Of a stretch of DNA of 64,000 nt, positions 52,203 to 62,297 are shown piece after piece. The translations under genes and the position numbers were made by a program. The notes under the pieces are model-generated. The model had not been told where the DNA came from and did no database searches. It saw nothing but the letters and a program-made list of their open reading frames with translations. Origin of the DNA: Flavobacterium hydatis. Lineage in GTDB: Bacteria > Bacteroidota > Bacteroidia > Flavobacteriales > Flavobacteriaceae. The DNA lies in assembly GCF_000737695.1 (NCBI RefSeq), contig NZ_JPRM01000009.1, positions 38,977-102,976 of the forward strand, written 5' to 3'. The number at the start of each line of letters is the position of its first letter. The stretch's first letter is position 1.

Positions 52203-53609
52203 TTATTTCCAACCGCCACCTAAAGCGCGATACAAATCGACAACTGCTTGTAATTTTTGTAAATTATCATTTATTCCGCTCAATTGTGCAGCCAAAAGAT
52301 TTTGCTCAGAAGTAAGCACATCTGTATAATTGGTAGCAGAACTATATTCTAAAAGTTGTTGCGTAAAGTCAACTGATTTTATCAGTGCTTCAATTTGTTT
52401 TGTTCTCGAATCTTCTTTCTCAACTGCCATTTCATAAGCATACATCGCATTCGAAACTTCTTGACCCGCAACAAAAAGACTTTGTTGGAAATTATTTAAT
52501 GCTTGCAATTGTTGTGATTGTGCCGTTGTTAATCGTGCTTTATTAATTCCCTGATTAAAAATTGGTTGTGTTAATCCTCCAATTAAAGAATAAAAAACTG
52601 ATTTATCGAAAAAGTCTGTTAGTTGTAAATTCGAGAATCCACCACTTGCCGTAAGAGTCAAACTCGGATAAAAATATGTTTTTGCCAAGTTGGTATTTTC
52701 AAAAGCAACTCTGAAATCAAATTCTGCCTGACGAACATCTGGACGATTTTGCAACAATTGCGAAGGCAATCCTATTGCTAAATTTTGTGGAGTTACCTGA
52801 TTTTCTATAACAGATCTATCAATTGGTCCAGAAGCTTGCCCTAATAAAATATTCAAAGCATTTTCGGTTTCACGAATACTTCTTTTTAAATCCGGGATCA
52901 AAACTTCCGCCGCATGTTGATTGGCTTCACTTTGTACTACTGCCGCACCTGTAACTACAGCTCCTTCTTTTAAAGCTTTTATAACTTCTACATTTTTAAT
53001 ACGACTTTCTAATGTCGCTTTTGTAATAGCTAATTGCTTATCATAGGCTAACAATAAAAAATAATTGTTTGCAATATCAGCAATCAACTGTGTTTGAATA
53101 GCTTGTTTAGCCGCATCTGTAGATAGGTATTTTGCCAAAGCTGCTCTTTTAGAACTACTCAGTTTACCCCAGATATCAGCTTCCCACGAAGTACTTAAAC
53201 CTAGCTTATACGTTGTTGTTAAGGTATTAATGTTAATTCCTGCAGGAAAATTAAGCCCAGCTTCAGACTGTTTATTACGGGTTACATTAGCATCAACATT
53301 TAAAGTTGGATAATACGCTAATTTAGTCTGACGCAAAGAGGCACGTGCCTGAACTATGTTTTCTATCGCATTCTTTAAGTTAATATTTTGCTCTAATCCT
53401 TTTTGAATTAATGCACTTAATTTTTCATCCTTAAAAACACTCTGCCAAGACATATTTGCCATTGTAGTCGAATCGGCAGCTACCTGATCGCGATACAACT
53501 TATCTGTTGAGATTGCCGTTGGGCGATCGTACTTTTTGGTAACTGAGCACGCACTTAAAAGTGCGGCTGCAACTACCAGTATAATATATTTATTTGCACT
53601 ATGAGTCAT
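52203..53609 (-). CDS. RND efflux outer-membrane lipoprotein channel (OprM/NodT type)
   Basis: The 468-residue TolC-family protein starts with a lipobox (LSAC, Cys ~21). The repeated helical hairpin signatures LIQKGLEQNINLKNAIENIVQARASLRQTK and LPSQLLQNRPDVRQAEFDFRVAFEN (LxxRPDVxxAE motif) are clear. It forms the outer-membrane duct of a tripartite pump. It ends the operon after the RND permease gene, 20 bases away. Confidence 0.93.
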   Translation of the reverse strand: MTHSANKYIILVVAAALLSACSVTKKYDRPTAISTDKLYRDQVAADSTTMANMSWQSVFKDEKLSALIQKGLEQNINLKNAIENIVQARASLRQTKLAYYPTLNVDANVTRNKQSEAGLNFPAGININTLTTTYKLGLSTSWEADIWGKLSSSKRAALAKYLSTDAAKQAIQTQLIADIANNYFLLLAYDKQLAITKATLESRIKNVEVIKALKEGAVVTGAAVVQSEANQHAAEVLIPDLKRSIRETENALNILLGQASGPIDRSVIENQVTPQNLAIGLPSQLLQNRPDVRQAEFDFRVAFENTNLAKTYFYPSLTLTASGGFSNLQLTDFFDKSVFYSLIGGLTQPIFNQGINKARLTTAQSQQLQALNNFQQSLFVAGQEVSNAMYAYEMAVEKEDSRTKQIEALIKSVDFTQQLLEYSSATNYTDVLTSEQNLLAAQLSGINDNLQKLQAVVDLYRALGGGWK

Positions 53610-53629
53610 CTCTCTTCTTAATTAAATTA

Positions 53630-56600
53630 CTACTCTTTGTGAGCTTCTATTACTTGTACTTCATCTTCGTCGTCATCTTCATAATCGTAACTTTCTTTGG
53701 CTGGACCACTAATATTTTCCTGTAAAGTTTGAAAAATGATAAACAATATCGGAATAACAAAAACTCCTAAAAGCGTTCCTATTAACATCCCTCCTACAGC
53801 TCCTGTACCAATTGATTTATTACCTACTGCTCCTGCTCCAGAAGAAAACATTAAAGGAGTAAGTCCTAAAATAAATGCAAATGAGGTCATTAATATTGGT
53901 CGCAAACGTGCTACAGATCCTTCGATAGCCGATTGTACAATTGGCATTCCTTTTCGTCTTCGCTCAAGCGCAAATTCAACAATCAAGATTCCGTTCTTCG
54001 CCAGTAACCCAATCAACATGATAAGGGAAATCTGCAAGTAGATATTACTATTTAGTTTAGATACTATTGCGAATAAATAAGCTCCTGCTAATCCAAACGG
54101 AATAGATAATAATACTGCAAAAGGCAAAATATAACTTTCGTATTGTGCACTCAACAAGAAGTAAACAAATACCAGACAGAGTATGAAAATAAAGACTGTT
54201 TCACTTCCTGAAGCTAATTCTTCACGTGTTAATCCTGAAAATTCATATCCATAACCTGCTGGAAGTTCTTGTGCTGCCACTTCCTGAATTGCTTTAATCG
54301 CATCTCCCGAACTATAACCCGGATTTGGTGCTCCTGTAATAGAAATCGAAGTAAAAAGGTTAAACCTAGAAATCGATTCAGGTCCAAAAACTCTGGTCAT
54401 TGTTACAAACTCTGTAATTGGAGCCATTGTTCCTGCACTGTTTCGCACAAATATCTTATTCAATCCTTCTTTGTTTGTTCTGAATTCTGGAGAAGCCTGA
54501 ATCATAACTCGGTATTGTTTTCCGAATTTATTGAAATTTGAAGCATACAATCCTCCGTAATATCCTTGCATCGTAGACAAAATTCCATCGACAGTAACAC
54601 CTGCTTCTTCGGCTTTAGCCAAATTAATATCCATCATATATTGTGGAAATCCAGGATTAAATGGCGTAGTCGCATATTGTATTTCCGGACGTTTACTTAA
54701 TTTTTCTAAAAACTCATTATTGACTTTATAGAATTCTGCCGTACTATGTCCTCCTTTATCCTGCAATTGGAATTCAAATCCTCCACTTTGTCCAAATCCA
54801 GAAATTGTTGGTGGAGAAATAAAGAAAATACTAGCCCCACGAATACCACTTGTTTTTGCAAACAACTGTCCGATTACATCATTAACAGTCAGATCACGAT
54901 CTTCCCATTTTTTTAATCGTACAATTACCATACTATATGCACTACCCGCACCAGCCGTAAAGTTTTGCCCAACGATTTGTAACGTTGTCTGAACTCCAGG
55001 AATTGTATGTGCAATACTATCTACTTGTTTAGCAATAACCGCAGAACGCTCCATAGATGCCGAAGGTGGTAAACTAATATTAGCAAAAACAACTCCTTGA
55101 TCTTCTGCAGGGACGAAAGCTGATGGTGTCGTTTTCATCATATAAAACAGTGCTCCACCTGCGATAAAAATGGAAGCAAGTACAATCCATTTTTTTACCG
55201 AAAGGAAACTAATCGAGCGTTTGTACTTTCCTGTAAGATTATCAAAAGCGACATTAAATGAGGTATAAAATCGTTGTATAAAACTACTATGTTTATGATC
55301 GTCTGAATGTGGTTTTAAAAGTAAAGCACATAAAGCTGGACTCAAGGTCAAAGCATTAACAGCCGATAAGATAATGGCTACCGCCAATGTAATACCAAAT
55401 TGCTTATAGAATACTCCTGTAGATCCCGCAATAAATGTTACCGGAATAAATACAGCCGCCATTACAAGTGTAATTGATATAATGGCACCCGAAATTTCAT
55501 TCATAGCATGAATCGTCGCTTTTCTAGGCGATTTATAACCGCTATCGAGCTTGGCGTGAACAGCCTCGACGACCACAATGGCATCATCGACCACAATACC
55601 AATGGCTAGTACCATCGCAAAAAGCGTTAATAAATTAATCGTAAATCCGAATAAATTAAGGAAGAAAAATGTTCCTACAATAGCAACCGGAACTGCAATT
55701 GCCGGAATTAATGTTGATCTAAAATCCTGAAGGAAAATAAATACTACAATAAAAACCAAGATAAAAGCTTCTATTAATGTATGAATTACTTTTTCTATCG
55801 AAGCATCAAGGTTCTCATTAACATCGACTAAAGTGGTATATTTTACTCCTTTAGGAAAACTTTTTACAGCTTCATCAATAATTAGTTTAGAGTTGTTAAT
55901 TACATCTCGTGCATTAGAACCCGGCGTTTGACTAATAGCAATTGCTACCGATTGAAATCCATTGGTAATATTTGCCGAAGCATAACTTAAAGATCCTAAC
56001 TCTACTTTTGCAACATCTTTTAATCGAAGTAATTGTCCGTTTCCAGCCGATTTAACTACAATGTTTTCAAATTCTTTTGCACTTGTTAAACGACCTTTAT
56101 ATTTTATAACATATTGAAAATCCTGTTTTCCGTTTTCTCCAAATTTCCCTGGTGCTGCTTCAATATTTTGTTGTGCCAAAGCTCTAGATATATCACTCGG
56201 GATTAATTTGTATTGTTGCATTATGTCTGGCTTCAGCCAAATTCTCATAGAATAATCCATGGAGCCAAAAACATTCACATCACCTACCCCAACTACACGC
56301 TGAATTTGAGGTACTAGATTAATCTTTGCATAGTTTTGAAGAAACGTCTGATCATAGGCTTTGTCTTCACTATACAAAGAGAATATCAATAAGTTACTAC
56401 TCTGGCTTTTGGTTACCGTAACCCCAGCTTGAGTTACCTCAGCAGGTAATAAACTTGTAGCTCTCGAAACTCTATTTTGTACGTTTACAGCAGCAAGATC
56501 GGGATCTGTACCTACTTTAAAGAAGATTTTTATCGAAGTATTTCCATCATTAGTTGCAGAAGAAGTCATGTACGTCATGTTCTCTACACCATTAATTTGC

Positions 56601-56800
56601 TCCTCTAGCGGAACTACGATACTCTTAAGTACCACATCGGCATTGGCTCCTGTATAACTTGCCGACACATTTACTGTTGGCGGAGCAATATCAGGATATT
56701 GCGCAATAGGCAGCGAGGCTAGTCCTAGAATACCTAAGATTACGATAATAACAGATATTACCGTAGAAAGTACTGGTCGTTGTATAAATATTTTAAACAT
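53630..56800 (-). CDS. RND multidrug efflux permease (HAE1/AcrB type)
   Basis: The 1056-residue permease has the HAE1 pattern: MFKIFIQRPVLSTVISVIIV, GVENMTYMTS, the GIVVDDAIVVVEAVH Asp pair in TM4 used for proton relay, TSFAFILGLTPL in TM11 and a charged C-terminal tail. It is an inner-membrane proton/drug antiporter for hydrophobic compounds. It lies between the MFP and outer-membrane channel genes. Substrates are not readable. Confidence 0.96.
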   Translation of the reverse strand: MFKIFIQRPVLSTVISVIIVILGILGLASLPIAQYPDIAPPTVNVSASYTGANADVVLKSIVVPLEEQINGVENMTYMTSSATNDGNTSIKIFFKVGTDPDLAAVNVQNRVSRATSLLPAEVTQAGVTVTKSQSSNLLIFSLYSEDKAYDQTFLQNYAKINLVPQIQRVVGVGDVNVFGSMDYSMRIWLKPDIMQQYKLIPSDISRALAQQNIEAAPGKFGENGKQDFQYVIKYKGRLTSAKEFENIVVKSAGNGQLLRLKDVAKVELGSLSYASANITNGFQSVAIAISQTPGSNARDVINNSKLIIDEAVKSFPKGVKYTTLVDVNENLDASIEKVIHTLIEAFILVFIVVFIFLQDFRSTLIPAIAVPVAIVGTFFFLNLFGFTINLLTLFAMVLAIGIVVDDAIVVVEAVHAKLDSGYKSPRKATIHAMNEISGAIISITLVMAAVFIPVTFIAGSTGVFYKQFGITLAVAIILSAVNALTLSPALCALLLKPHSDDHKHSSFIQRFYTSFNVAFDNLTGKYKRSISFLSVKKWIVLASIFIAGGALFYMMKTTPSAFVPAEDQGVVFANISLPPSASMERSAVIAKQVDSIAHTIPGVQTTLQIVGQNFTAGAGSAYSMVIVRLKKWEDRDLTVNDVIGQLFAKTSGIRGASIFFISPPTISGFGQSGGFEFQLQDKGGHSTAEFYKVNNEFLEKLSKRPEIQYATTPFNPGFPQYMMDINLAKAEEAGVTVDGILSTMQGYYGGLYASNFNKFGKQYRVMIQASPEFRTNKEGLNKIFVRNSAGTMAPITEFVTMTRVFGPESISRFNLFTSISITGAPNPGYSSGDAIKAIQEVAAQELPAGYGYEFSGLTREELASGSETVFIFILCLVFVYFLLSAQYESYILPFAVLLSIPFGLAGAYLFAIVSKLNSNIYLQISLIMLIGLLAKNGILIVEFALERRRKGMPIVQSAIEGSVARLRPILMTSFAFILGLTPLMFSSGAGAVGNKSIGTGAVGGMLIGTLLGVFVIPILFIIFQTLQENISGPAKESYDYEDDDEDEVQVIEAHKE

Positions 56801-56806
56801 CTCTTT

Positions 56807-57970
56807 TTATTTTAAGTCAGCATAGACAGTTTCCGCATTCTGATTTTTAGGCTTGATTTCAGTACCATCTTTAAGCGAGGCAACTCCTTCTAGAACAATC
56901 TGATCTCCTGATTGCAAACCGCTTGTAACTACATAATAATTTCCAGCAGGATTTTCTAATACCGTAATATTGGCATTCTTTGTTTTTCCGTCTTTCCCAA
57001 CTGTTACTGCAAAAATTTTATCCTGAAGTTCAAATGTCGCACTCTGTGGAACTAGCAATACATCTTTTACCTCATTAGGGATTCTTATTGTTGTACTACT
57101 TCCGCTTCGGATGATACCTTTAGTATTAGGAAAACGTGCTCTTATGTTTACCGAACCTGTTTCTGTATTAATTAATCCATTTATGGTTTCAATACGTCCT
57201 TTTTCATTATACGTTGAGCCATCTGCAAGAAGCAAAGAAACTTCAGGCATCTTTTTTATTTTTTGCTCTAATGAAGCATCAGAATTATCTGTTTTGGTAA
57301 AGTTTAAAAGTGCTTTTTCGTTTAAAGCAAAATAAGCATACACATTTCCTATGCTTGAAACTGTTGTTAATGGATCTGCAGTATTTGAACTCACTAAACT
57401 TCCTAAACGAAACGGAATAGAACCAATTACTCCATCAACAGGGCTTATTACAGTGGTATAACCCAAATTTGTTCTTGCATTTACCAAACTTGCATTAGCC
57501 TGTGCCAATGATGCCACAGCCGATTCATAAGTGTATTGTGCCGATTCAAGCTCATATTTGCTAATGATACCTCTTTCTACCAAAGGTTTAACTTTATTTA
57601 CAGCCAATTTTGCTGTGCTTAAATCTGCCTGAGCACTCTTAATGCTTGCCTCTGCAGTACGAACTTGTTGCTCGTATTCGGGCGCACTAATTTTAAACAA
57701 TGGCTGCCCTTTTCTAACAACAGCACCTTCATCAACAAAAATCTTATCGATATAACCTTCTACCCTTGGGCGAATCTCTATATTTTGCTGTCCCTGTATA
57801 CTTGCAGGGTAATCAGTATTTAATGTTGCAGATTTAGGCTGTAAAGTCAGCGTTTTATATTCTTTAACTTGCGGTGCACCTCCGGCCTGAGCCGATTTAT
57901 CGTTTTTATTACCACACGATGCGATAATAATAGACGCTGCAAGGATGCTTAAAAAGGATTGCTTATTCAT
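56807..57970 (-). CDS. RND efflux periplasmic adaptor (AcrA/MexA type), lipoprotein
   Basis: The ATG at 57970 gives 387 residues beginning MNKQSFLSILAASIIIASCGNK with a lipobox (IASC, Cys ~19). Known features are the lipoyl halves RPRVEGYIDKIFVDEGAVVRKGQPLFKI and NLGYTTVISPVDGVIGSIPFRLGS, a helical hairpin (residues ~90-150) and membrane-proximal strands near the C terminus. It bridges pump and channel. It is the first gene of the operon, divergent from the LytS-type kinase, with six bases to the permease gene. Confidence 0.94.
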   Translation of the reverse strand: MNKQSFLSILAASIIIASCGNKNDKSAQAGGAPQVKEYKTLTLQPKSATLNTDYPASIQGQQNIEIRPRVEGYIDKIFVDEGAVVRKGQPLFKISAPEYEQQVRTAEASIKSAQADLSTAKLAVNKVKPLVERGIISKYELESAQYTYESAVASLAQANASLVNARTNLGYTTVISPVDGVIGSIPFRLGSLVSSNTADPLTTVSSIGNVYAYFALNEKALLNFTKTDNSDASLEQKIKKMPEVSLLLADGSTYNEKGRIETINGLINTETGSVNIRARFPNTKGIIRSGSSTTIRIPNEVKDVLLVPQSATFELQDKIFAVTVGKDGKTKNANITVLENPAGNYYVVTSGLQSGDQIVLEGVASLKDGTEIKPKNQNAETVYADLK

Positions 57971-58111
57971 TGTAAACTGTATAATTATCATTTATATTAA
58001 GGCAAATGAACTAAAACAGAACACACAAAAAATACTTAATAGACATACATCCTATAGATAATCGACAGAGACATCTTTACAACCGATAAAAGTTAATATA
58101 AGTAAAATAAG

Positions 58112-58155
58112 ACCTTTAAAGCAATCTCATCGGCTATAAAATGGTTTTTAAAGGT
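58112..58155. promoter_or_regulatory. inverted repeat between the RND operon and lytS
   Basis: ACCTTTAAA (58112-58120) and TTTAAAGGT (58147-58155) are perfect 9-base inverses 26 bases apart in the 240-base divergent region. Could be a shared operator; LytTR proteins more often bind direct repeats, so this is uncertain. Confidence 0.35.
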
Positions 58156-58233
58156 TATAATTCCATTTCTGACGATTGGTTTTATATCGCGTTCAAATAA
58201 AATGTAATATTGTCATTAAAATCTCAAATCATA

Positions 58234-59286
58234 ATGGCACTAAATTTTTTTAAACCGTATTTATTTACTGGATTACATATCCTCGTTTGGTCACTACTAG
58301 GGTTTATCTTGCTATTTTACATACCTTTAACTTGGAATATAGTACTTCCTCCATTTTTTTGGTTGTGGCAATGCACCGTATTATTTATTATGATAATTCT
58401 CTTTTATACCAATGCAAAAATTATAGTTCCAAAAACTATTATAAAAGACAAAATAGGTCCTTTTTTGTTATGGATTTTTCTAGTTATATTTTCATTACAA
58501 CTTATTGCTTACCTATACACTTCGCAAACAGATATGCACAGTAAAATTGCTGCATTACTAGGTTTTCAAAAATATAGAAATCGGTTTTTCGACAATTTTG
58601 TTTTTACCATAACCTTATTAGTTTTAGGAATTAGTACCAGTTGGGCTATGTTACAGCATTGGCAAAAAGCGGCACAGCACAAACAAAAACTTGAGCAAGA
58701 CAAAACCGTGGCTGAACTTGCAATGCTTAAAGCACAAATAAATCCTCACTTTTTTTTCAATTCGCTCAATAGCATTTATTCCCTTACTTATTCTAATATA
58801 GAAGATTCTCGTAGTGCACTCCACACACTAAGTCATATGATGCGCTACTTACTTTATAATACTGAGGGAGAAAGAACAACATTACTTAAAGAAGTAGATT
58901 TTTTAAAAAACTATATAGCCCTAATGAGACTGCGTGCTAACAGTAAACTAAATATTGTCACAAAAATTCCCGAAAACCTAATAGACTATCCCATAATTCC
59001 AATGTTGTTATTACCATTGGTAGAAAATGCTTTTAAACATGGTGTACACGCAACCGATAAAAGCGAAATCAATATCACAATTAAACAGGATAATAACAAT
59101 CTTGAACTTGAAGTAGAGAATACTTTTTTTGAAAAAATGAATACCCCATTAGATCAGGGAGGAATTGGATTAATCAATACCAAACGTAGGCTACAACTGG
59201 TTTACCCAAACAAACACACTATGAATGCTGGTACTACCCAAGATGGTAAATACAAAGTAACCCTGCAAATAACTTTAGAGCAATGA
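58234..59286 (+). CDS. LytS-type sensor histidine kinase
   Basis: The ATG at 58234 gives 350 residues (MALNFFKPYLF); an upstream TTG at 58210 adds eight residues without support. Four hydrophobic helices in the first ~145 residues place it in the membrane. The kinase core has INPHFFFNSLNSIYSLTYSN, with the phosphoacceptor His at residue 172, and LLPLVENAFKHGV (N box), then GGIGLINTKRRLQLVYP (G box). These are His_kinase/LytS signatures. The partner LytTR regulator starts in the ATGA overlap with its stop codon. Confidence 0.93.
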   Translation: MALNFFKPYLFTGLHILVWSLLGFILLFYIPLTWNIVLPPFFWLWQCTVLFIMIILFYTNAKIIVPKTIIKDKIGPFLLWIFLVIFSLQLIAYLYTSQTDMHSKIAALLGFQKYRNRFFDNFVFTITLLVLGISTSWAMLQHWQKAAQHKQKLEQDKTVAELAMLKAQINPHFFFNSLNSIYSLTYSNIEDSRSALHTLSHMMRYLLYNTEGERTTLLKEVDFLKNYIALMRLRANSKLNIVTKIPENLIDYPIIPMLLLPLVENAFKHGVHATDKSEINITIKQDNNNLELEVENTFFEKMNTPLDQGGIGLINTKRRLQLVYPNKHTMNAGTTQDGKYKVTLQITLEQ

Positions 59287-60014
59287 GTATATTAAAATGT
59301 ATAGCTGTAGATGATGAACCATTAGCTTTAAAACTAGTAGAAACGTTTATAGAACAGACTCCTTTTTTACAATTAATAGATAGTTGCGATAATGCAATTG
59401 AGGCTATGGCATTAATACGTGAAAAACAACCCGATCTCGTTTTCTTAGACATTAATATGCCTAACTTAACTGGTATGGAATTAGCTCGGCTCTTACAGCA
59501 ACATCCTGGGCCAATTCCTAAAATTATTTTTACTACAGCCTACAATCACTACGCCATAGAAGGTTATAGAGTAAATGCTGTAGATTACCTTTTAAAACCT
59601 TTTAATTACGAAGAGTTTTTAAGAGCATCTAATAAAGTATTAGAATTGTTTGAAGAATCATCAAATCTGCCTCAGGCAAATGTTATCGATGATGAATTTA
59701 TTTTTATAAAAGTAGAATATCAATGGGTCAGAACCAGCCTAAAAGATATTTTGTATATAGAAAGTTTAAAGGATTATGTAAAAATACATCTTGTAGATTC
59801 TCAAAAACCAATACTATCGTTAATATCATTAAAAGCGCTTGAAGAAAAATTATCCTCTTCAAAATTTATGAGAATACATCGTTCTTATATTGTTTCTCTC
59901 GAAAAAATAAGTGCCATTAGCAAAAACTCCATATTTATTGGTAAAACAGAAATCACTGTTGGCGAACAATACAAAGAAATGTTTAAAGTTATTGTAGATA
60001 GATGGATAAAATAA
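59283..60014 (+). CDS. LytTR response regulator
   Basis: The 243-residue protein has a receiver domain (AVDDEPLA, phosphoacceptor Asp56 in VFLDINMP, TAYNHYAIEG, DYLLKPF) and a C-terminal LytTR DNA-binding domain (ILYIESLKDYVKIHL, FMRIHRSYIVSLEKI). It overlaps the LytS gene by four bases (ATGA), so the two are translationally coupled. Divergent orientation to the RND pump operon suggests that operon, and/or itself, as target (inference). Confidence 0.95.
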   Translation: MSILKCIAVDDEPLALKLVETFIEQTPFLQLIDSCDNAIEAMALIREKQPDLVFLDINMPNLTGMELARLLQQHPGPIPKIIFTTAYNHYAIEGYRVNAVDYLLKPFNYEEFLRASNKVLELFEESSNLPQANVIDDEFIFIKVEYQWVRTSLKDILYIESLKDYVKIHLVDSQKPILSLISLKALEEKLSSSKFMRIHRSYIVSLEKISAISKNSIFIGKTEITVGEQYKEMFKVIVDRWIK

Positions 60015-60195
60015 AAAATCCGTTTTCTTAAACAAACAAATTATTTTCTCCTCTTTACATAGATTTATTTTGTGAGGTTATCGGTTATGTCCTTTTTAGA
60101 AGAAGAAGCATAAGTTTAACAAATAGAAAACCTATTTGATATTGCCTTTTGGGCGAAAATACTTAACTTTATTAGATTCTTAAAATAAAAATCTA

Positions 60196-62136
60196 ATGAA
60201 AGAAATCACATCTAAGTTCGATAAAGTTTTGAATGCCTCTACAGAAAAAGGGAAAGTAAATCATGAACCCGATTCTAGCAAAGAGCAACAACGTAATACC
60301 CCAGAAAAGTCTATGCCGTTTTCCGATCAAATTGGAAACTATCAGCGTAACATAGGAATTCCTACTAAATCCTATAAAGACAGTAAAGTCTATATTATAG
60401 GTAGCGGAATTGCTGGTATGGCAACTGCCTATTATTTTATTCGCGATGGACAAGTTCCCGCCAAAAACATTATATTTTTAGAACAATTACCTATAGACGG
60501 AGGTTCCTTGGATGGTGCTGGTAATGCTAAAGATGGTTACATCATTAGAGGTGGTCGAGAAATGGACATGACTTATGAAAATCTTTGGGATATGTTCCAG
60601 GATATTCCAGCTCTAGAAATGCCTGCTCCATATACTGTCTTAGATGAATACCGTTTAATTAACGACAATGACTCTAATTACTCCAAAGCAAGACTTATAC
60701 ATAACAAAGGCGAAATAAAAGATTTTAGCAAATTTGGACTGAGCAAAAAAGACCAATTAGCAATTATCAAACTTTTATTAAAGAAAAAAGAAGAACTAGA
60801 CGATATAACCATTGAAGGCTATTTTAGTGAATCTTTCTTAAGCAGTAACTTCTGGACTTTCTGGCGAACTATGTTTGCTTTTGAGAACTGGCACAGCTTA
60901 CTTGAGTTAAAACTTTATATGCACCGTTTTCTCCATGCTATTGATGGATTAAACGATTTGTCCTCATTAGTATTTCCAAAATACAACCAATACGACACTT
61001 TTGTAACTCCTTTGCGCAAGTTTCTACAAGAAAAAGGTGTTAGCATTCAGTTTAATACACTCATAAACGACCTGGATATTCACATCAATACCGATGGTAA
61101 AGTAGTAAAAGGAATTATCACTGAGAAAGATGGTAAAGAAGTAACAATTCCGGTCGAGAAAGATGATTATGTAATTGTGACTACAGGATCTATGACCGAA
61201 GACACTTCTTACGGTGACAACAAAAAAGCTCCTATTATAACTATAGACAACAATACCAGCGGGAAAAGTGGAGGATGGAAACTATGGAAAAACCTTGCTG
61301 CAAAATCAAACGTTTTTGGAAATCCTGAAAAATTCTGTAGTAATATCGAAAAATCATCTTGGGAGTCTGTTACGTTAACTTGTAGACCTTCAGCATTAGT
61401 AGAAAAACTAAAGGAGTATTGTGTAAATGATCCTTACTCAGGAAAAACCGCTACTGGAGGAATTATTACCATTACAGATTCTAATTGGTTAATGAGTTTT
61501 ACCTGCAACAGACAACCCCATTTTCCAGAACAACCAGATGATATTCTAGTGCTTTGGGTTTATGCATTGTTTATGGACAAAGAAGGAAATTACATTAAAA
61601 AGAAAATGCCACAATGTACAGGAGACGAAATTCTTGCCGAATTATGTTATCACACAGGTATTATCGATCAATTAGATAATGTAATTGAAAACACCATCGT
61701 ACGTACAGCTTTTATGCCTTACATCACTTCGATGTTTATGCCAAGAGCCAAAGGCGATCGCCCGAGAGTAGTACCTGAAGGATGCAAAAACTTGGGATTA
61801 ATTGGCCAGTTTGTAGAAACCAACAATGATGTAGTTTTTACAATGGAAAGCTCCGTGAGAACAGCAAGAATTGCCGTTTATGAATTATTGAATTTAAACA
61901 AACAAGTACCCGATATTAATCCTTTGCAATACGATATCCGTCATTTACTAAAAGCAACAAAAACACTAAATGACAATAAACCTTTTTTAGGTGAAAGCAT
62001 GTTACGTAAAGTCCTAAAAGGAACTTATTTTGAACACATCTTACCTGTTACAGAAGTTGAAGAAGAAGAACATGAATCTTTTATAACAGAACAAGTAAGC
62101 AAATTCAAAGATTGGCTAAAAGGTGTAAAAGGCTAA
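60196..62136 (+). CDS. ohyA: oleate hydratase (myosin-cross-reactive antigen family)
   Basis: The 646-residue protein has the same length as Elizabethkingia OhyA (from memory). It has the FAD motif [13 protein letters not shown] (~residue 70), [31 protein letters not shown] with the catalytic Glu, the [21 protein letters not shown] region, and [30 protein letters not shown]. It adds water to the cis-9 double bond of oleate and linoleate to give 10-hydroxy fatty acids, detoxifying unsaturated fatty acids. It is monocistronic, 181 bases after the LytTR regulator, followed by a terminator. Confidence 0.96.
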   Translation: MKEITSKFDKVLNASTEKGKVNHEPDSSKEQQRNTPEKSMPFSDQIGNYQRNIGIPTKSYKDSKVYIIGSGIAGMATAYYFIRDGQVPAKNIIFLEQLPIDGGSLDGAGNAKDGYIIRGGREMDMTYENLWDMFQDIPALEMPAPYTVLDEYRLINDNDSNYSKARLIHNKGEIKDFSKFGLSKKDQLAIIKLLLKKKEELDDITIEGYFSESFLSSNFWTFWRTMFAFENWHSLLELKLYMHRFLHAIDGLNDLSSLVFPKYNQYDTFVTPLRKFLQEKGVSIQFNTLINDLDIHINTDGKVVKGIITEKDGKEVTIPVEKDDYVIVTTGSMTEDTSYGDNKKAPIITIDNNTSGKSGGWKLWKNLAAKSNVFGNPEKFCSNIEKSSWESVTLTCRPSALVEKLKEYCVNDPYSGKTATGGIITITDSNWLMSFTCNRQPHFPEQPDDILVLWVYALFMDKEGNYIKKKMPQCTGDEILAELCYHTGIIDQLDNVIENTIVRTAFMPYITSMFMPRAKGDRPRVVPEGCKNLGLIGQFVETNNDVVFTMESSVRTARIAVYELLNLNKQVPDINPLQYDIRHLLKATKTLNDNKPFLGESMLRKVLKGTYFEHILPVTEVEEEEHESFITEQVSKFKDWLKGVKG

Positions 62137-62164
62137 TTGTCATTTCAAACTTATATAAAAACAG

Positions 62165-62197
62165 AAAATCCTCAAAATTTTTGATTTTGAGGATTTT
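62165..62197 (+). terminator. terminator after oleate hydratase
   Basis: AAAATCCTCAAAAT and ATTTTGAGGATTTT pair perfectly; the T-run follows on the plus strand. Confidence 0.85.
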
Positions 62198-62204
62198 TTA
62201 TGTA

Positions 62205-62230
62205 ACCACGGTAGGATTCGAACCTTAAAC
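62205..62230 (-). other. tRNA T-arm-like fragment, left of the triple-RidA gene
   Basis: On the minus strand, AAGGTTCGAATCCT (62226-62213) is the T-arm core of a tRNA followed by ACCGTGGTTA, but the outer T-stem pairs fail and no D-arm, anticodon arm or acceptor stem can be found upstream. It is a decayed or partial tRNA 3' end, not a working tRNA gene. Same core at 63726. Confidence 0.55.
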
Positions 62231-62297
62231 CCTAACGATTTTAATTAAGAAAGTCTTTTTCAGTTAAGCTTCTTGTTCTTATTAAAACAAATACTTA

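Noticed and set aside
62205..62290. Possible complete tRNA gene on the minus strand
   Set aside because: Only a T-arm core is present; outer T-stem pairs fail and no D-arm, anticodon arm or acceptor stem can be assembled.
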